This document shows positions 1-8,359 of a stretch of 55,494 nucleotides of DNA, piece by piece. Origin of the DNA: Bryobacterales bacterium (GTDB lineage: Bacteria > Acidobacteriota > Terriglobia > Bryobacterales > Bryobacteraceae); NCBI GenBank assembly GCA_016789785.1, contig JAEUQE010000023.1:1-55494 (forward strand), in the 5' to 3' direction. The notes beneath the pieces are model-generated. The model was not told where the DNA came from. It saw only the letters and a list, made by a program, of their open reading frames with translations, and ran no database searches. The translations under genes were made by a program, and so were the position numbers. Positions within the stretch are counted from its first letter, which is position 1; the number at the start of each line of letters is the position of its first letter.

Positions 1-1146
1 GCGGGCTGTCACATGCCGAAGCGCCGCACGGAAGACGTGGTGCATTCGCTGGCCACCGATCATCTCATCCAGCGCAAGCCCACCGAAGGCCTCACGGCGC
101 CGCGTCCGGAACGTCATGAGCAAGGCGAGAATGCCTGGCGTGGAGAGGTAGTGCTCTACTATCCGAAGCCGGCGCAGGCCGCGGACGAGCTGTACGTGTC
201 GCTTGCGCAGGTGATTGAGAACAGCAATCTCAAACTAGGCATTCCGCGGCTTCGTGCGGCGCTCACGCGGCGGCCGGACGCACGTGCGGAGTTTCATCTC
301 GGCCTCGCGGAAGCGCTTCGCAACACGGGCGATCACGCGGCGGCGCTGGTGTCGTATCGCGAGGCGGCCCGGCGCAATCCGCGCTCGCCGTTCCTGCTGC
401 GCAAACTCGGAATCGCGCTTCGCGAGTCGGGGCAGGTTGCACAGTCGTTGCAGACGTTGCAGCAGGCGGCCGCGCTCGCGCCAAAGGATCCGCTCAACTG
501 GCATGAAATTGGTTTGAGCCATCGCGCGGATGACGATGCGGTGCGTGCGCGTGCGGCCTTTGAGAAGGCGATTGCGCTGGATGCGGATCTGCCCGAACCA
601 CACGGGAATCTCGGCGCGCTGCTATTCGCGGGAGGCGACCAGCAACGTGCCGAAGCGGAGTTGCGCGAGGCCATCCGTCTGCAGCCCAACTACGCCGATG
701 CGCACGACAATCTTGCGAATCTGCTGGCGGCGGGCGGTGCATTCGCGCAAGCCCGGCCGCACTTCGAGGCGGCGCTAGGGCTGCGCCCCGAGGATGCGCG
801 AACGCACTACAACTTCGCGATGGCTCTTGGCAGAGCCCGGCTGTTTGATGAAGCGAAGGAGCATCTCGAATTGGCCGTGCGTCATGGGCCGAACTTGCTC
901 GATGCGCGTCTGGTGCTCGCCGATCTGCTGATGGCGACAGGCCAGCAGCAGGCGGCGTTGGTGCATCTGCGGGAAGCGGTGCGAATCGATCCCGCTTCGC
1001 ATCGCGCACACCTGAATCTCGGGCTGGCGCTGCTTGCGGCCGGCGAGCGATCGGACGCTGTTACGCACTTGCGGAAGGCTGCGGCGAGTTCGGATGCGAA
1101 TCTGCGCGAGGCGGCGGTAGACGCGCTGCGGCAGATCGGGCAGTGA
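1..1146 (+). CDS. TPR protein with heme-binding motif, 3' part only
   Basis: The reading frame is open from the first base, so the gene begins upstream of the window. The first codons read A-G-C-H followed by MPKRRTEDVVH, which is the end of a CxxCH heme motif and the conserved stretch after it in multiheme cytochrome/TPR proteins (family knowledge). The ATG at 13 is therefore internal. From about residue 60 onward the protein is a run of tetratricopeptide repeats, for example the helix pairs around ALRNTGDHAAALVSYREA and NLGALLFAGGDQQRAEAELR. It is probably exported and involved in protein-protein contacts or redox chemistry in the periplasm, but the N-terminal domains that would decide this are missing. 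The stop is at 1144-1146. Confidence 0.8.
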   Translation, partial: AGCHMPKRRTEDVVHSLATDHLIQRKPTEGLTAPRPERHEQGENAWRGEVVLYYPKPAQAADELYVSLAQVIENSNLKLGIPRLRAALTRRPDARAEFHLGLAEALRNTGDHAAALVSYREAARRNPRSPFLLRKLGIALRESGQVAQSLQTLQQAAALAPKDPLNWHEIGLSHRADDDAVRARAAFEKAIALDADLPEPHGNLGALLFAGGDQQRAEAELREAIRLQPNYADAHDNLANLLAAGGAFAQARPHFEAALGLRPEDARTHYNFAMALGRARLFDEAKEHLELAVRHGPNLLDARLVLADLLMATGQQQAALVHLREAVRIDPASHRAHLNLGLALLAAGERSDAVTHLRKAAASSDANLREAAVDALRQIGQ

Positions 1147-1222
1147 GTTGCGTCCGCAGGCCATGGCAACGCTCCGAGGCTCGGCCGCTCGTGATGCGGG
1201 ACGCCCCACACCTGCGCGGTCC

Positions 1223-1741
1223 TCAGCGGAGGACGTCGTAGGAAAGCAAGAGAATCCCTGACTTCGAATACAGGCGCTGGCCAGTCAGGGACAGCTTCAT
1301 CCGAATGTGGGGCGGTGCCAGCATCGGGATCCCGTCACCGAGTAGCACCGGAACCACGGCCGGCTCCACTGTATCGACAATACCCGCGCCGGCAAAGGTC
1401 CGGAACAACTCGCCGCCGCCATATAGCCAGATGTCTTTCCCGGGTGCCGCCTGGAGCGATCGCATGTGCTCGACTGGATCGCCGTTGATCAAGGTTACCG
1501 ATGGGTAATCCACGGCCTGCAGGGTTCTCGAATAGACGACGACTTTCAAGTCAGCCAGCGGCAGACCGCCGTGCGCCATGCCGGCCAGAAAGGTTTTTCG
1601 GCCCATGACGGCCGTATCAAACTGAGAAATGAGGGCGGCGAAATCGATGTCGGGGTCCATGGGGATCCAGTCGAAAGCGCCGCCGGGCGCCGCGAGATAC
1701 CCATCAAGGCTGGTTGCCACTTGATACCGAAGTTTGCGCAT
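1223..1741 (-). CDS. Dihydrofolate reductase family protein (RibD C-terminal-like)
   Basis: 172 residues starting at the ATG at 1741. The upstream extension of the frame is arginine/serine rich and lacks family similarity. The N-terminal MRKLRYQVATSLDGYLA, the later MGRKTF, and WLYGGGELFRTF are the hallmarks of the DHFR/RibD-C family, which binds NADPH and reduces a pterin- or pyrimidine-like substrate. These single-domain proteins are cytoplasmic and mostly uncharacterised, so the substrate cannot be named. It lies 88 bp downstream of the TonB-dependent receptor gene on the same strand and could be read through from it. Confidence 0.85.
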   Translation of the reverse strand: MRKLRYQVATSLDGYLAAPGGAFDWIPMDPDIDFAALISQFDTAVMGRKTFLAGMAHGGLPLADLKVVVYSRTLQAVDYPSVTLINGDPVEHMRSLQAAPGKDIWLYGGGELFRTFAGAGIVDTVEPAVVPVLLGDGIPMLAPPHIRMKLSLTGQRLYSKSGILLLSYDVLR

Positions 1742-1829
1742 GCGCCTACCGTAGCAAGTTGCGCCGTCCGGCGGGAATCGATCCGCGGCGGGCCAGGCAC
1801 CGCGCGATGCAAGCGCCTGGCCGTTCCAA

Positions 1830-4800
1830 TCAGTAGGAGAGGCGCAGCGTGAACTGGATCTGCCGCGGCGTCCAGTACGACGTCTGGCGCAACTGAATGC
1901 CATCGCCCGTGCCCGGATTCGTCAGACCCTGCATGTTGAACGCATTGAACGCATCCAGGTTGAAGCGCAGTTTGAAGCGCTCCGTCAATTGGAACACCTT
2001 GAACAGCGACATGTCCGTCTGCCAGTTGTAGGGTCCCATGAGGAATGTGCGGTTGAAGGGGTGGACGCCCGCGGGGCCAGGATTGAAGGCCGTGATTACA
2101 GACGTGCCGTTGCGGAGCGCCACGCTGACGTTGTTGTTGCCGAACTGCGGTGTGCCCGGAGTGTTGTTGATCGGCGCGAGGTAGGGCTTGTAGTCGGCGG
2201 GCAGGCCCTGCACGCCGCGCGGCGCATTCACCAGGTTCGGAGCGATATAGCCGTTGAACCAGAGGAAGCCCTCACGGCATACACCGCTGCGGCAATCCGT
2301 GATCGGCACCTTCTCTTTATAGGTCTGGATCGGGTTGGTCTCTCCCCAGTTGCCCGAGCCGACGAGGAACATCTGCGACACGACTTGTCCGGTGTAGGCG
2401 AGTTGGAAGCCGCCCAATGCCGCGTTCACGAAACGGTTGGCATTGCCGAGGAAGCGCTTGCCCTTGCCCACTGGCACGTCGACGATGCCGTTGAAGTTCA
2501 CACGGTGCACGGGAATCGCCGAGTCGATCGCGTAGTTCTGATAGCGGTTGAACTCGCGGCTGGGCTTGAGCGGATCGCCGACGTTGAGGTTGGCGGGCAA
2601 CACTCCTGGCGCCCAGTTTGCCGCCGGATAGAGAACGTTGTCGCGGAAGGTGTTTCCGCCGACGCGGAATGCGCGCGAATACACATAGAAAACCTGGTAA
2701 CCGTAGCCCTTCTTGAATGGACGCTGGTAGTTGACCTGCAACGCGCTGTTGTTCGACCAGCCATACTTGGTCGACACCACGTTGCCGCCCCAAGTGCGGT
2801 TGTCATAGGGCCGTGTGGCAACGCTCGCCAGTGCTCCGGTTGGCGGAATGGTCCCCGTGGTGGTCTGCCATACATACGCCGAGGGTGCGTTGTTGTACTG
2901 GAAGTTTTGATCGAGATTGCTGCCGTGGGTATACAGGTAGGTGACGCGGAACACGGAGCCATCCCTGAACGGCTGTTCGACGGTCATGTTGACGGTGTCC
3001 ACCGTTGCGGGCGGATACTCCGCGTCGAGAGTCGTGCTCATGGCAATACCGGGAAGCAGCGAGTTGACGGTGCTCGTATTCACCACATTGCGGCTGTTCT
3101 GGCCGGCGATGATCGTCTGCGGCGCACGGAGCAGGTAGTTGGGAAGTCCATCAGGTGACTGCTGCGCCGAGTTGAAGTTCTGCGAGTATGCCGCCACGAA
3201 CGGATACACCGAAGTCAGGTAGCGGACCGAATTGCGGATCGGCACCGGATACAGATAGCGTCCGTAGCCTCCGCGGATCACCGTGCCGCCTTTGCCAAAC
3301 CCGGGCACCCAGGCGAAGCCAACGCGTGGAAGGAAGTTGTTCCAATAGCCGAAGAAGCCCGCTTCGGGAAGACCGGCTTCCTTGGGCGTCATGAACTTCG
3401 CACCAAGATTACGCAGGTTCGTGACGATCGCCTCGGTAGTGTACCCGATCTTGTAGTAGTGCTCCATCGGGTGCTTGAGGATGATCGCATTGTCCTTGCG
3501 GCTGAAGGTGGCGTAGTTCCCGCCGTCGGAGTGCGGCGCGGGCAATCCTTCCCAGCGCATGCCGAGGTTCAGAGTCAGACGGCGCGACACGCGATAGTTG
3601 TCCTGAATGTAGCCCGCGAACGATTGCAGGCGCGACCGTCCGAAAGGTGCATTCAAACGCTGCGTGAAGTTGCTTGCCGCGCCAAGGAAGAAATCCGCAT
3701 CCTGATAGCCGGTGTTCGGCCGAATACCGAAGTTGGCGCCCGTGGCCGGATCGTACACCGCGGTTGCCAGGCGCGAGAAGTCGACCATGTCGGGCGACCG
3801 GTCCGACAAGTAGCCGAAACGTTCATGACGGTAGCGGCCGCCAAACGCAAACTGATGCTTGCCCCAGATCTTGTTCATGTTCTGGTCAACATTGTCCACG
3901 CGCTGGTTCATGCCGTAGTTCCACTGCGAGCCGCCGTAGGGCATGATGAGGTTCGTGCCGATCGCGGGGAAACCCGTTTGACCGAAGTTGTTGGGCAGTC
4001 CGAGTTGCGCTTCGTAGTTCGCCTGCGAGGCGGGATTGCCTTCCACGTACATGCTCTGCCACTGCTGGCTGAGAATCGTTTCGGAGAAGAAGGTCGGCGA
4101 GATGGTGCGGGTCCAGCCAATCGCATGGCTTACCGTGTTCACCGGGATCGTCTGATATCCCGTCGCGCCGGCGGGCAGTCCGCCGCCTTCGATGTTTGCA
4201 GGCGATGCGCTCGGATAATTGCGCAGCGCTTGCTGTGTCTGGCGAATGTCGGTGTAACGCAGATAGACGCGATTGGTCTCGTTGAACACATGGTCGAGGC
4301 GCGTGGTGATGTTCGGAACGGTCTGCGTGATCTTATTGACGTCGACGAGGTTCGCGTTGACCAGCGGATTGTCGGGCCGGTTGGGCGCTGGCGTGGCGGC
4401 ATAAAGCGTTCTGGCCAGCGGGCTGATGCGAGAGATGGGAATGCGGTTGCCGGAGAAGGGAAGCCGCGAATACTGATTGGCCGCGCTTTGCGTAGTGCTC
4501 GGATCGTAGAGTTGCTGGAGAAGACCCTGGCCGCTGATCAACCCGCTGAAGTCGCCGACCCGCATTTCCGGCGTCGGCACGCGCACCAATTGGTTCGCGT
4601 CCTGACGGAGCGAGAAGCGTTCATAAGCGAAGAAGAAGAACGTGCGATTCTTGCCGTTGTAGATCTTGGGCAGCACGATCGGCCCGCCGATGGATGCGCC
4701 AAACTCGTTGCGCACCAAGTGTGGCGCGGCGAAGTCGGCTGGGTTCTGGCGAGCACGCGCGATACCGAAGTAGTTGTTGCGCGCCGTCTCGAAGAAGCTT

Positions 4801-5546
4801 CCGTGCACCTGATTGGTGCCGGACTTGGTGGTCAGGATCACGGTGCCGGGCGTGGAGAACTGCGCGCTCGAGTTCATCGTTTCGAACTTCGCTTCCTTCA
4901 CCGCGTCCGGATCGGGAAGGGAGGACTGCGAAGTGTTGCCCACGCTGCCGAAGTTGCGATTGGTGATCGGCGCGCCGTCCTGGCTGTACTCCAGCGCTTC
5001 GCCCATCAGACCGTTGGCGCGAGTCCCATTGGCCTCCAGTCCGGGTACGGTACGCTGGGCAAGACCAAGCACGTTGCGTCCGTTCTGTGGCAATTGATCA
5101 ATGCGGCTGGAGTCGAGGTGCGTGCTGACGGTGCCGCTATCGTAGGTGGCCAACTGAACGGTCTCCGCCGAGACGGTCACTTTTTCCGAAACCTCGCCTA
5201 CCGTCAGTCGCGGATTGAGCACGACCACTTGTGCGTTCTGCAGCGTGATGGTGGTTTGGTAGTCACGCATACCTGGCGAACTGAAGGTCAACGTGTAGGT
5301 GCCGGCAAAGAGTCCGCGCACCGCGAAGAAGCCCACTTCATTCGAGACCGAATCGTTCGCCACGTTGGTCTGGGTGTTGACCACATGCACCTTGCATCCC
5401 GGAATTGCGGCCTCGGTGAGGTCCTGCACGGTGCCTTGAATTGCGCCTGCGCCGCTTTGCGCCATGGCCTGCGGAACAAGCAAGCTGCCGAACACAGCGG
5501 CCGACATGAGGATCGCGGCTGCTCTTGCCCTGAACGGAACTCCCAT
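1830..5546 (-). CDS. TonB-dependent receptor with carboxypeptidase-regulatory-like N-terminal domain
   Basis: 1238 residues. The start at 5546 is chosen because a GGGAGG ribosome site precedes it by six bases and a signal peptide follows (hydrophobic ILMSAAVFGSLLV, then AMAQ). Residues of about 35-130 form the Ig-like regulatory domain (AIQGTVQDLTEAAIPGCKV), then a plug domain (about 130-250, with LPQNGRNVLGLAQRTVPG), then a long outer-membrane beta-barrel ending FTLRLSY with the usual terminal aromatic residue. This class is heavily expanded in Acidobacteriota and imports large substrates, often glycans; the substrate here is not evident. The frame stays open far upstream of the chosen start but shows no family similarity there. 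An IS element sits just upstream of its promoter. Confidence 0.92.
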   Translation of the reverse strand: MGVPFRARAAAILMSAAVFGSLLVPQAMAQSGAGAIQGTVQDLTEAAIPGCKVHVVNTQTNVANDSVSNEVGFFAVRGLFAGTYTLTFSSPGMRDYQTTITLQNAQVVVLNPRLTVGEVSEKVTVSAETVQLATYDSGTVSTHLDSSRIDQLPQNGRNVLGLAQRTVPGLEANGTRANGLMGEALEYSQDGAPITNRNFGSVGNTSQSSLPDPDAVKEAKFETMNSSAQFSTPGTVILTTKSGTNQVHGSFFETARNNYFGIARARQNPADFAAPHLVRNEFGASIGGPIVLPKIYNGKNRTFFFFAYERFSLRQDANQLVRVPTPEMRVGDFSGLISGQGLLQQLYDPSTTQSAANQYSRLPFSGNRIPISRISPLARTLYAATPAPNRPDNPLVNANLVDVNKITQTVPNITTRLDHVFNETNRVYLRYTDIRQTQQALRNYPSASPANIEGGGLPAGATGYQTIPVNTVSHAIGWTRTISPTFFSETILSQQWQSMYVEGNPASQANYEAQLGLPNNFGQTGFPAIGTNLIMPYGGSQWNYGMNQRVDNVDQNMNKIWGKHQFAFGGRYRHERFGYLSDRSPDMVDFSRLATAVYDPATGANFGIRPNTGYQDADFFLGAASNFTQRLNAPFGRSRLQSFAGYIQDNYRVSRRLTLNLGMRWEGLPAPHSDGGNYATFSRKDNAIILKHPMEHYYKIGYTTEAIVTNLRNLGAKFMTPKEAGLPEAGFFGYWNNFLPRVGFAWVPGFGKGGTVIRGGYGRYLYPVPIRNSVRYLTSVYPFVAAYSQNFNSAQQSPDGLPNYLLRAPQTIIAGQNSRNVVNTSTVNSLLPGIAMSTTLDAEYPPATVDTVNMTVEQPFRDGSVFRVTYLYTHGSNLDQNFQYNNAPSAYVWQTTTGTIPPTGALASVATRPYDNRTWGGNVVSTKYGWSNNSALQVNYQRPFKKGYGYQVFYVYSRAFRVGGNTFRDNVLYPAANWAPGVLPANLNVGDPLKPSREFNRYQNYAIDSAIPVHRVNFNGIVDVPVGKGKRFLGNANRFVNAALGGFQLAYTGQVVSQMFLVGSGNWGETNPIQTYKEKVPITDCRSGVCREGFLWFNGYIAPNLVNAPRGVQGLPADYKPYLAPINNTPGTPQFGNNNVSVALRNGTSVITAFNPGPAGVHPFNRTFLMGPYNWQTDMSLFKVFQLTERFKLRFNLDAFNAFNMQGLTNPGTGDGIQLRQTSYWTPRQIQFTLRLSY

Positions 5547-5747
5547 ATTGAACCTCCCAAAACCCATCGAACTTGCCGGACCATACGTACCCCGAACGCA
5601 TCGTCGCGGTGAGCCGGTTCGTGAGCAAACACGAACGGCGACGGAGTCGGCGGAAATTCCGCCATGCATTCGTTTGGTTGGGTCCAGCAGCGCCCTGAGA
5701 AAACCCCGAGAATGGAGGCCGACGCTCTCCTTCGGGTCTGGTTGCAC

Positions 5748-5777
5748 ATTATATAGCGGTGCGTTGGCTGGGCGCAA
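5748..5777 (-). promoter_or_regulatory. Sigma-70-like promoter of the TonB-dependent receptor
   Basis: On the minus strand a perfect TATAAT (plus positions 5748-5753) is preceded after an 18-base spacer by TTGCGC (5772-5777). Transcription from here would give a leader of about 195 nt before the ATG at 5546. The 9-bp target duplication of the neighbouring IS begins 7 bp beyond the -35 element. Confidence 0.55.
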
Positions 5778-5784
5778 ACGGTCG

Positions 5785-5793
5785 AGGTGCGTG
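5785..5793. repeat. Target-site duplication, left copy (AGGTGCGTG)
   Basis: The nine bases AGGTGCGTG directly outside the left inverted repeat are repeated exactly at 7636-7644 outside the right inverted repeat. This marks a single clean insertion event. Confidence 0.92.
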
Positions 5794-5812
5794 GGGTGCA
5801 GGACGAGAGAGT
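5794..5812 (+). repeat. Left terminal inverted repeat of the IS
   Basis: Nineteen bases beginning GGGTGCAGGAC that pair with 7617-7635 at 15 of 19 positions. Confidence 0.88.
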
Positions 5813-5879
5813 TGGGCGTCCGACAACAACGGTCTTCCTTTGATCTTTTCTTGCGGCAAATAATACCGTAAGATAGATC

Positions 5880-6302
5880 ATGGCCTCCAATCCCTCTTCC
5901 TTGTCCTCTCCCGCCTCCGATCTCGCCCTCCACTTGGCTCATCCTGTTGCCATGCGTCGCGGATCGGTCGGCGAACGGTTCATGAAGTGTTCCAAACCAG
6001 CCTGTGCCTGCTCCGCCGACCCGGGTGCCCGCCATGGACCGTACACCGTCCTTACTTCCGCCACCGGCGGTAAGACCAAGTCTCGATATCTGTCTCCCGA
6101 GCAAGCCGTCATTGCCCAGCAGCAGATCGACGCTGGTCGCCAGTTTCAACAGCAAGTGGATCGCTATTGGGAGGTCTGCCAGCAGTGGGCAGACCAACAA
6201 TTGGATGGATCCGAAACGGCTAAGACCACCTCCGAGGCGGTCAAAAAAGGGGGCTCCAAGCGAGCTTCCAAGAAGAGATTGCGGCGGAAATCAGCAAGCT
6301 AA
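5880..6302 (+). CDS. IS ORF A, N-terminal part of the ISKra4-type transposase (DUF6788-like)
   Basis: 140 residues read alone. It contains the stretch RGSVGERFMKCSKPACAC, then GPYTVLTSATGGKTKSRYLS, a small Cys-containing module resembling the DUF6788 proteins that precede or form the N-terminus of such transposases. After residue 121 the frame meets AAAAAAGGGGG at 6243-6253 and ends at 6300-6302 in basic, low-complexity sequence (KRASKKRLRRK) that looks like an out-of-frame tail. The -1 frame from the same run is open and reads FQEEIAAEISKLIGRP straight into the transposase. The natural product is therefore probably a fusion of about 576 residues made by -1 slippage, with this ORF the shorter product. 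Confidence 0.75.
   Translation: MASNPSSLSSPASDLALHLAHPVAMRRGSVGERFMKCSKPACACSADPGARHGPYTVLTSATGGKTKSRYLSPEQAVIAQQQIDAGRQFQQQVDRYWEVCQQWADQQLDGSETAKTTSEAVKKGGSKRASKKRLRRKSAS
6243..6253 (+). promoter_or_regulatory. Candidate programmed -1 frameshift site (A6G5 run)
   Basis: In ORF A the codons are GTC AAA AAA GGG GGC. The downstream transposase frame is -1 relative to ORF A and is open from here to 7609. Slippage of the lysine tRNAs by one base, or polymerase slippage on the A6 run, would join the two ORFs. It is not the textbook A AAA AAG register, so the mechanism is uncertain. Confidence 0.55.
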
Positions 6303-7609
6303 TCGGGCGGCCCTCCAGCGGGGGAATCGACTTTCAAGCCTTGGAGAACGCGGCCAAACAATGCGCTCTGCGATTAGCGGCAACCGCCTTGGAAAAGTAC
6401 CTGAATCAGGACCACTCCGATTATGCCGGCCCACAGTTGGCTTGCCGCTGCGGTAATACAGCGAAATCGTTAGACCGGCGCTCGAAGACATTTCTAACTG
6501 TGTTGGGCGAGGTTACGCTCTGGCGAGCCTATTACCATTGTGCTCACTGTGAGTCGGGTTTCTTTCCTCGTGATCGCGAACTCGGCCTGGAGGATGGCTC
6601 GGAGTCTCCCGGCATCCAACGCATGAACGCATTGACGGCCGCCATGGTGAGCTTCCAGGAAGGCAGCCTTTTGCTGCAGGAACTGGCGGGCGTAGAGATC
6701 AATGCCAAACGTGTCGAGCGTTGCGCCAAAAAGATCGGAGCCGAAGTGGCTACTGACGAGAAACTGCACATCGCGCCGCTCGATCCGGATTCGTGTCTGC
6801 CCAACAGCATGTTCTTGAGCATGGATGGCACCGGCATACCGGTGCGCCCCTCCGAGGTGGAGGGGCGGAGTGGCAAGCAGCCCGACAGTCCGGCCAAAAC
6901 GCGCGAGGTGAAGTTGTGCGTGATCTGGAGCGCCGATTCCCGCGATGAGAAAGGCAAGCCGCTCTGCGACCCGGGTTCGGTCAGTTACTCGGCCGCCATT
7001 GAAAGTGCCGCCACTCGTGACACCGACGAGCATCGATCCGAGTTCGCCGAACGTGTTCTCCGCGAAGCTACCCGCCGCCGGTTCGCAGAGGCGGGCAAGA
7101 CAGCCGTGGTCGCCGATTTAGCCGTTTGGATCTGGAATATCGCCCAGGAGTTGTACCCGCGCGCCGAACAAATTGGAGACCGCTATCACGTCAAAGAGCG
7201 CCTTTCTACAGTTGGCAAAGACGTCTTCTCTGCCGGTTCGCAACAGGCCAAAGAGTGGATCAAGGCTCGATGGGACGAACTGGATGCGGGTTCCTTGGAT
7301 GACCTGCAAGCGGTGATCGAGACGCACGCTGCCGATTCCGAGGAAGCCCGAAAGTGCCTGGGCTACCTCGTTAACAATCGGGACCGAATGCGGTATCCAA
7401 AATTCGAAGCCGAAGGTCTATGCACTTCTTCCGGTGTTACAGAGGGTGGGTGCAAGAACGCGATTGGAACCCGTTTGAAGCGTTCCGGCATGCATTGGAC
7501 TGTCCGCGGCGCCGACGCCATCATCGCTCTCCGCTGCTGCATTCTCAGCGGCCGGTTTCAAGACACCTGGGAGCGCATCATTGATGGTCGGCGCACCCGC
7601 GCCGCATGA
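6248..7609 (+). CDS. ISKra4-family transposase (ORF B, expressed by frameshift)
   Basis: The frame shows coding character from the slippery run at 6248, well before its first ATG at 6341. Numbered from that ATG (422 residues), a zinc-ribbon pair is visible (CRCG near 35 and CAHC near 67), followed by the family block RELGLEDGSESPGIQRM. The probable catalytic acidic residues are D162 (SMDGTGIP), D259 (VVADLAVWIW) and E368 (GVTEGGCKNAIGTRLK), consistent with a DDE enzyme that cuts and joins the IS ends. No stop or frameshift breaks it. The stop at 7607-7609 lies 7 bp before the right inverted repeat. Confidence 0.9.
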   Translation, partial: RGLQASFQEEIAAEISKLIGRPSSGGIDFQALENAAKQCALRLAATALEKYLNQDHSDYAGPQLACRCGNTAKSLDRRSKTFLTVLGEVTLWRAYYHCAHCESGFFPRDRELGLEDGSESPGIQRMNALTAAMVSFQEGSLLLQELAGVEINAKRVERCAKKIGAEVATDEKLHIAPLDPDSCLPNSMFLSMDGTGIPVRPSEVEGRSGKQPDSPAKTREVKLCVIWSADSRDEKGKPLCDPGSVSYSAAIESAATRDTDEHRSEFAERVLREATRRRFAEAGKTAVVADLAVWIWNIAQELYPRAEQIGDRYHVKERLSTVGKDVFSAGSQQAKEWIKARWDELDAGSLDDLQAVIETHAADSEEARKCLGYLVNNRDRMRYPKFEAEGLCTSSGVTEGGCKNAIGTRLKRSGMHWTVRGADAIIALRCCILSGRFQDTWERIIDGRRTRAA

Positions 7610-7616
7610 AGAGATT

Positions 7617-7635
7617 ACTTTTCTGTCCTGCACCC
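7617..7635 (-). repeat. Right terminal inverted repeat of the IS
   Basis: Read on the minus strand it is GGGTGCAGGACAGAAAAGT, the partner of 5794-5812. Confidence 0.88.
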
Positions 7636-7644
7636 AGGTGCGTG
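7636..7644. repeat. Target-site duplication, right copy (AGGTGCGTG)
   Basis: Exact copy of 5785-5793, directly outside the right inverted repeat. Confidence 0.92.
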
Positions 7645-7749
7645 TCAAGGTGGACCGCTCAATGCGAACCATGCGAGTCTAGCCAGGCGCCCTCGCCCGA
7701 TCGAGAACGCGCGCGATGGGTGGCGCGGGTCACCAGCAGGTTCTGACAC

Positions 7750-7986
7750 TCAACCGCGACCTTGCAGGAACAAATCCGCCTCCTCATCCGTCAGCGGCTT
7801 CTCCCAGCCTTCCTTCCAGCGAATCTCGCCCCGCATCGCACCCAGGACAACCTTCCCTTTCGGATGTGCCGTCACCAACCGTGCGACTGGTTCTCCGTGC
7901 CTCAGGATCACGACTTCTTCTCCTTTTTCCACCAAGTCGAGAAGCCGGGAAAGATGCGTCTTCGCTTCGGCAACGGAATAGGTCAT
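7750..7986 (-). CDS. Phd/YefM-family antitoxin without a partner toxin
   Basis: 78 residues from the ATG at 7986; an in-frame ATG at 8022 would add 12 residues. TYSVAEAKTHLSRLLDLVEKGEEVVILRHGEPVARLV is the typical antitoxin N-terminal dimerisation and DNA-binding fold (quoted in two parts: TYSVAEAKTHLSRLLDLV and EKGEEVVILRHGEPVARLV). The C-terminal tail (about residues 50-78, KEGWEKPLTDEEADLFL) would wrap a toxin. In this family the toxin, usually a PIN-domain VapC, follows directly. Here only about 105 bp separate the stop codon from the IS target duplication, and no PIN start motif is found, so the antitoxin looks orphaned. It is divergent from the vapB-like gene at 8117. Confidence 0.82.
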   Translation of the reverse strand: MTYSVAEAKTHLSRLLDLVEKGEEVVILRHGEPVARLVTAHPKGKVVLGAMRGEIRWKEGWEKPLTDEEADLFLQGRG

Positions 7987-8080
7987 GCCAGAATCCTTCG
8001 TCCTGTCTACGAGTTTGGTCATGTTTTTCCAGTCCTGGTCAATTCCCCTGAGTAACGCTGTGTGGATGCCGCCTTCCGGA

Positions 8081-8110
8081 TTGACGTCATGATGTCTTGG
8101 GGACTAGCAT
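8081..8110 (+). promoter_or_regulatory. Promoter of the vapB-like gene
   Basis: TTGACG (8081-8086), an 18-base spacer, then TAGCAT (8105-8110). The expected start of transcription falls at or next to the GTG start codon at 8117, so the message may have no leader. Confidence 0.4.
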
Positions 8111-8116
8111 CATCGT

Positions 8117-8359
8117 GTGCGAACCACTCTTTCCCTGGATGACGACGTTGTCAGCCTGCTGCGCAAGGAGATGCGCCGTTCCGGAGAATCCTTGAAGCGG
8201 GTGGTGAATCGTTGCCTGCGCCTCGGGCTGATGTCCGCTAGTAGGCAGGGGCGCAAGCCGTTTTCCGTGACGCCGCGAAGGCTGGGCTTGCCCGCCGGAC
8301 TCACCTACGACAGTGTCGCGGATTTATTGGAAAACCTGGAGGAGTCCGCGCACTCGTGA
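8117..8359 (+). CDS. vapB: VapB-like ribbon-helix-helix antitoxin
   Basis: 80 residues with a GTG start at 8117 (another GTG lies at 8115 in a different frame). The opening RTTLSLDDDVVSLLRKEM followed by SGESLKRVVNRCLRLGL is the ribbon-helix-helix DNA-binding pattern of VapB antitoxins that repress their own operon and neutralise a VapC ribonuclease. Its TGA stop overlaps the GTG start of a vapC remnant at 8356 (sequence GTGA), the classic coupled arrangement. The antitoxin itself is intact while its toxin is not. Confidence 0.8.
   Translation: MRTTLSLDDDVVSLLRKEMRRSGESLKRVVNRCLRLGLMSASRQGRKPFSVTPRRLGLPAGLTYDSVADLLENLEESAHS

Larger units (their letters stand above)
5794..7635 (+). mobile_element. 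Complete ISKra4-family insertion sequence (1842 bp)
   Basis: The element is bounded by inverted repeats: GGGTGCAGGACGAGAGAGT at 5794-5812 and, read on the minus strand, GGGTGCAGGACAGAAAAGT at 7635-7617, matching at 15 of 19 positions with the outer 11 identical. A perfect 9-bp duplication flanks it. Inside are a short ORF and the transposase ORF in a -1 relationship. Both look undamaged, so the element may be active and recent. It landed between the TonB receptor promoter and a degenerate toxin-antitoxin region. The family call rests on the transposase sequence. Confidence 0.92.

Noticed and set aside
5567..5567. Start of the TonB receptor seven codons further upstream (MGFGRFN)
   Set aside because: The GGGAGG ribosome site lies between the two ATGs and serves only the one at 5546.
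3459..5612. 717-codon plus-strand open frame opposite the TonB receptor
   Set aside because: Antisense shadow in GC-rich DNA; Arg/Val/His-rich with no domains, while the opposite strand encodes a clear receptor.
7645..7749. Possible vapC remnant after the Phd-type antitoxin (LLVTRATHRARS in one minus frame)
   Set aside because: Similarity to a PIN C-terminus is too short and no start motif is present; only absence of a toxin can be stated.
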